This document shows, piece after piece, positions 12,990-15,392 of a DNA stretch of 15,392 bases. Made by a program: the position numbers and the translations under genes. The stretch comes from CAZXFH01 sp964640055. GTDB lineage: Bacteria; Fidelibacterota; UBA2242; JAFGTP01. The notes beneath the pieces are model-generated. The model was not told the DNA's origin and did not search any database. It was given only the letters and a program-made list of their open reading frames with translations. The DNA lies in assembly GCA_964640055.1 (NCBI GenBank), contig CAZXFH010000062.1, positions 1 to 15,392 of the forward strand, read 5' to 3'. Position 1 is the first letter of the stretch; the number at the start of each line of letters is the position of its first letter.

Positions 12990-15029
12990 TTACTGCTCAG
13001 AATAGGCGGTGGTTAAATCCAGGAAATGTTTTACTTTTTGCGCAATTTTACGGGGGGTAAAACCCAGGGCCTGAGCCGCATCCTCAAAGGGTGCCGAGAT
13101 ACCAAATTGTTTTATATCAATAACCTTCATCGGCCCCTGGCTGATTTCCTCCCAGCCGACCGATGTCGCCGCCTCAACGATAACGAGGGGGCAATCTCTT
13201 TGCGGAATAACGGAATATTTATAGGCGGTGGGTTGCCGTTTGAATGATTCCAGGCTGGGCATGGAGACAACCCTGACGGAATATCCGGCTTCCTTTAGTA
13301 ATTCAGTGGCCTCCATAACCAAAGATACTTCCGATCCGGAAGCGATCAGGGTTACCTGCGGTGGATCTTGGTGTTCTTTGGCCAGGATATAGCCTCCTTT
13401 TTGGACCTGGTGCATATCACGCTCATTAATATTAGACAGCGGCGCCAGCTTTTGACGTGTTAAAATAAGCGCGGTAGGGCCTTTTACATTCCTTAATGCC
13501 AAGGCCCAGGCGGCGGCCACTTCCATACTGTCGGCCGGACGGATAACCATCATATTTGGAATGATGCGCAATCCGGAAAGCTGTTCCACCGGCTGATGGG
13601 TGGGACCATCTTCACCCACATAAAAGCTGTCGTGGCTGAATATGTAAATAACCGGCAGCCCCATCATGGCACACAATCGCATGGCTGGCTTCATAAAGTC
13701 GGAAAAGACCAGGAAGGTAGCGCCATATGGGCGGAAACCCTCATAGAGCGCAATGCCATTCAAAATACCGGCCATGGCCTGCTCCCGGATACCAAAATGC
13801 AGGTTACGCCCCTTGAAATTATCCCGTTGAATGCTGGCATAGGCTTTAAGCTCGCTTTTGTTGGAAGGGGCCAGGTCAGCAGAGCCACCGCAAAATCCCG
13901 GGATCAAATCGGCTATTTTCTGCATAACCGCTCCGGACATAACACGCGTGGCATTTTTATCTTTGGGTACGACCTTGTAGAGCTGGTCTTCCAGATCATC
14001 GGGAAGCCATGCATTTAGACTGTCACTTCTGGCGTCATCCAGTTCAGGAAACTGTGTCTGCCATTGGGCATATTCAGCCTGCCATGCCTGATACTCTTCT
14101 TGTAACTCCACTACTCTCTTTTCACAAATCTTCCTGACCTCAGGAGGGACATAAAACCAAGCCTCATGGGACCAACCCAGACGCTGCTTAGTCTCCGCCA
14201 ATTCAGTTTCACCCAGGGGAGCACCGTGGACACCAGCGGTATCCTGTTTATTGGGACTGCCGTAACCGATATGGGTTTTGGTAATGATCAAGCTCGGTTG
14301 CTCAGTCGCCTGAATACCTTCCGCGAGTGCCTGGGCCACCGCGTCCTGATTATGCCCGTCTGCCTGCCGGACATCCCATCCCAGAGCCTGAAAGCGTTTA
14401 CCCACATTTTCTGAAAAAGCCAGCCCGGTTTTGCCTTCAATCGTGATCTGGTTACTGTCGTAGAGATAAATAATATTGCCCAGACCGAGATGACCGGCCA
14501 AAGAAGCAGATTCATTGGAGATGCCTTCCATAAGATCGCCATCACTGACGATCCCATAAATCCGGTGCCGGCCGAAAATCCGAAATTTATCGCGATTATA
14601 GCGTGCAGCACTCATTTCAGCGGCAATCGCCATACCGATGCCGGCGGCGAAACCGATTCCCAACGGACCACTGGTGGTTTCTACTCCCGGAGTACGAGCG
14701 AATTCCGGATGCCCCGGCGTCTTAGAGCCCAGTTGGCGGAAGGCTTTCAGATCGGAAAGGCTTATATCATATCCATATAAGTGCAACATCACATATAACA
14801 AGGCAGACCCATGCCCGGCAGAAAGCACGAAACGGTCCCGGCCCGGCCACTGCGGATCCTGAGGATTGAATTTTAAAAATTGATGCCAGAGGACAAAAGC
14901 AGCGTCGGCCATACCCATAGGCATTCCGGGATGACCGGAATTGGCTTTTTGAACGCAATCGGCGGCCAAAAGTCGGATCGTATGGGCAGCTAATTTACGT
15001 TCCTCAAAGGGAACAGAACTCTTACTCAA
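12990..15029 (-). CDS. tkt: Transketolase
   Basis: Thiamine-diphosphate enzyme of the non-oxidative pentose phosphate pathway, moving two-carbon ketol units between sugar phosphates; 679 aa, near the usual 660-670. The three domains are complete. Key residues are H33 (SGHPG), H73 (AGHGS), H107, the ThDP/Mg motif SDGDLMEG (162-169) with N193 further on, H268 (VHGAPLG), E416 (GIREQAM, activates the cofactor) and H478 (THQPVEQL). All align with the catalytic set of E. coli TktA. The start is a TTG (rc of 15027-15029) with GGGAG 6 nt upstream; no ATG exists before the conserved N-terminus. It seems to be transcribed alone, with a terminator hairpin separating it from the DUF350 gene upstream. Confidence 0.97.
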   Translation of the reverse strand: MSKSSVPFEERKLAAHTIRLLAADCVQKANSGHPGMPMGMADAAFVLWHQFLKFNPQDPQWPGRDRFVLSAGHGSALLYVMLHLYGYDISLSDLKAFRQLGSKTPGHPEFARTPGVETTSGPLGIGFAAGIGMAIAAEMSAARYNRDKFRIFGRHRIYGIVSDGDLMEGISNESASLAGHLGLGNIIYLYDSNQITIEGKTGLAFSENVGKRFQALGWDVRQADGHNQDAVAQALAEGIQATEQPSLIITKTHIGYGSPNKQDTAGVHGAPLGETELAETKQRLGWSHEAWFYVPPEVRKICEKRVVELQEEYQAWQAEYAQWQTQFPELDDARSDSLNAWLPDDLEDQLYKVVPKDKNATRVMSGAVMQKIADLIPGFCGGSADLAPSNKSELKAYASIQRDNFKGRNLHFGIREQAMAGILNGIALYEGFRPYGATFLVFSDFMKPAMRLCAMMGLPVIYIFSHDSFYVGEDGPTHQPVEQLSGLRIIPNMMVIRPADSMEVAAAWALALRNVKGPTALILTRQKLAPLSNINERDMHQVQKGGYILAKEHQDPPQVTLIASGSEVSLVMEATELLKEAGYSVRVVSMPSLESFKRQPTAYKYSVIPQRDCPLVIVEAATSVGWEEISQGPMKVIDIKQFGISAPFEDAAQALGFTPRKIAQKVKHFLDLTTAYSEQ

Positions 15030-15080
15030 AACAATCTCCCTGAAACATTATGCGTGCTTGACGGGATCTCTTTAAAAGGA

Positions 15081-15113
15081 AAAAAGGGAACATTCACAAG
15101 AAGTCCCCTTTTT
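15081..15113 (-). terminator. Intrinsic terminator after the DUF350 gene
   Basis: AAAAAGGGAAC (15081-15091) pairs with GTCCCCTTTTT (15103-15113) through 11 bp including one G-T wobble, with a loop that can add TTC/GAA pairs. Read on the minus strand, a T-run follows the stem. It should end the DUF350 transcript before transketolase, so transketolase needs a promoter in 15030-15080; a CATAAT there (rc of 15047-15052) is the only hint I see. Confidence 0.8.
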
Positions 15114-15135
15114 AAATAACCTGCTATTAAGAAAC

Positions 15136-15369
15136 CTATATCACTTTATGTACCAGCAGTCCAACCATGAGTATCAAAGCGACAATAATCAGAGCCACAC
15201 CGATATTGCCTTTTTTGATCTCTTCCCATTCGTCAATAGAAACAGACAACCAGTCAAAGACTTTAATGGCCAGTCCCACGCCAAAAGAAAAACCGATGGC
15301 AGCAATAATCGCCCAACCAATTCCTCTTAGATACATCATCAAAGTATAGCTCCATGAAAAAGGTTCCAT
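15136..15369 (-). CDS. Small DUF350-type membrane protein
   Basis: Protein of 77 aa with two predicted membrane helices, about residues 14-36 (GIGWAIIAAIGFSFGVGLAI) and 55-74 (IGVALIIVALILMVGLLV). The polar link between them, with DEWEEIKKGN, matches the DUF350 pattern in which an acidic/Lys turn ending in GN precedes the second helix. Larger relatives such as E. coli YjfL carry two such units; this one has a single unit. Function is unknown; it is presumably an inner-membrane protein. The ATG has the strong SD GGGAGG 5 nt upstream and the gene ends before a terminator. Any upstream partner would lie beyond the window edge. Confidence 0.75.
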   Translation of the reverse strand: MEPFSWSYTLMMYLRGIGWAIIAAIGFSFGVGLAIKVFDWLSVSIDEWEEIKKGNIGVALIIVALILMVGLLVHKVI

Positions 15370-15392
15370 GAGTTCCTCCCTTATTTACAATT

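Noticed and set aside
1..15392. Mobile element, defence system or CRISPR array
   Set aside because: No transposase, integrase, terminal repeats, spaced direct repeats or defence-type domains; every large frame is a known housekeeping or envelope family.

Overview
This is a housekeeping-rich stretch of a bacterial chromosome with moderate GC. It carries 14 protein genes and one tRNA, and no mobile element, phage gene or CRISPR array is visible. The organism is a bacterium with clear Shine-Dalgarno (SD) sequences, an adenosylcobalamin-dependent (class II) ribonucleotide reductase, a UbiE/MenG quinone methyltransferase, exported proteins with Sec signal peptides and a tRNA gene without encoded CCA. 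The order rplM-rpsI-rpsB-tsf-pyrH-frr is widespread. Together with the exported phosphoesterase and the DUF350 protein it hints at a Gram-negative lineage, perhaps an FCB/Calditrichota/KSB1-like phylum. That placement is inference and cannot be proved from the window.

Layout. (1) 120-190, minus strand: tRNA-Gly(CCC). (2) 191-480: divergent regulatory region with two NrdR-box-like sites 32 bp apart and two candidate promoters. (3) 481-2892, plus: nrdJ. (4) 2917-2945: bidirectional terminator between converging transcripts. (5) 9522 down to 2980, minus: pyrR-pyrB-pyrC, a 182-bp gap, then rplM-rpsI-rpsB-tsf-pyrH-frr. (6) 9523-9783: divergent region holding a PyrR-type RNA attenuator on the minus strand and a weak promoter with a palindrome on the plus strand. 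(7) 9784-11679, plus: exported metallophosphoesterase, whose stop codon abuts that of a convergent ubiE/menG. (8) 12562-12987, plus: YjbQ-family protein, ending 2 bp from the stop of a convergent transketolase (12990-15029, minus). (9) 15136-15369, minus: DUF350 membrane protein, with a terminator hairpin separating it from transketolase.

How the genes work together. pyrR, pyrB and pyrC give regulated synthesis of the pyrimidine ring, and pyrH (UMP to UDP) sits downstream inside the translation operon. nrdJ turns ribonucleotides into deoxyribonucleotides. Translation genes (L13, S9, S2, EF-Ts, RRF) make up most of the rest. The YjbQ protein, a family linked to thiamine phosphate synthesis, lies tail to tail with transketolase, a thiamine-diphosphate enzyme.

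The most rewarding signals are regulatory. One is the paired NrdR boxes in front of a B12-dependent reductase. The other is a PyrR-binding-loop RNA (loop CCCGTGAG, matching CCNGNGAG) followed by an intrinsic terminator just before pyrR. Among the proteins, the most divergent is the exported phosphoesterase, with GDEH where relatives have GHxH. I see no wholly new multi-gene system.
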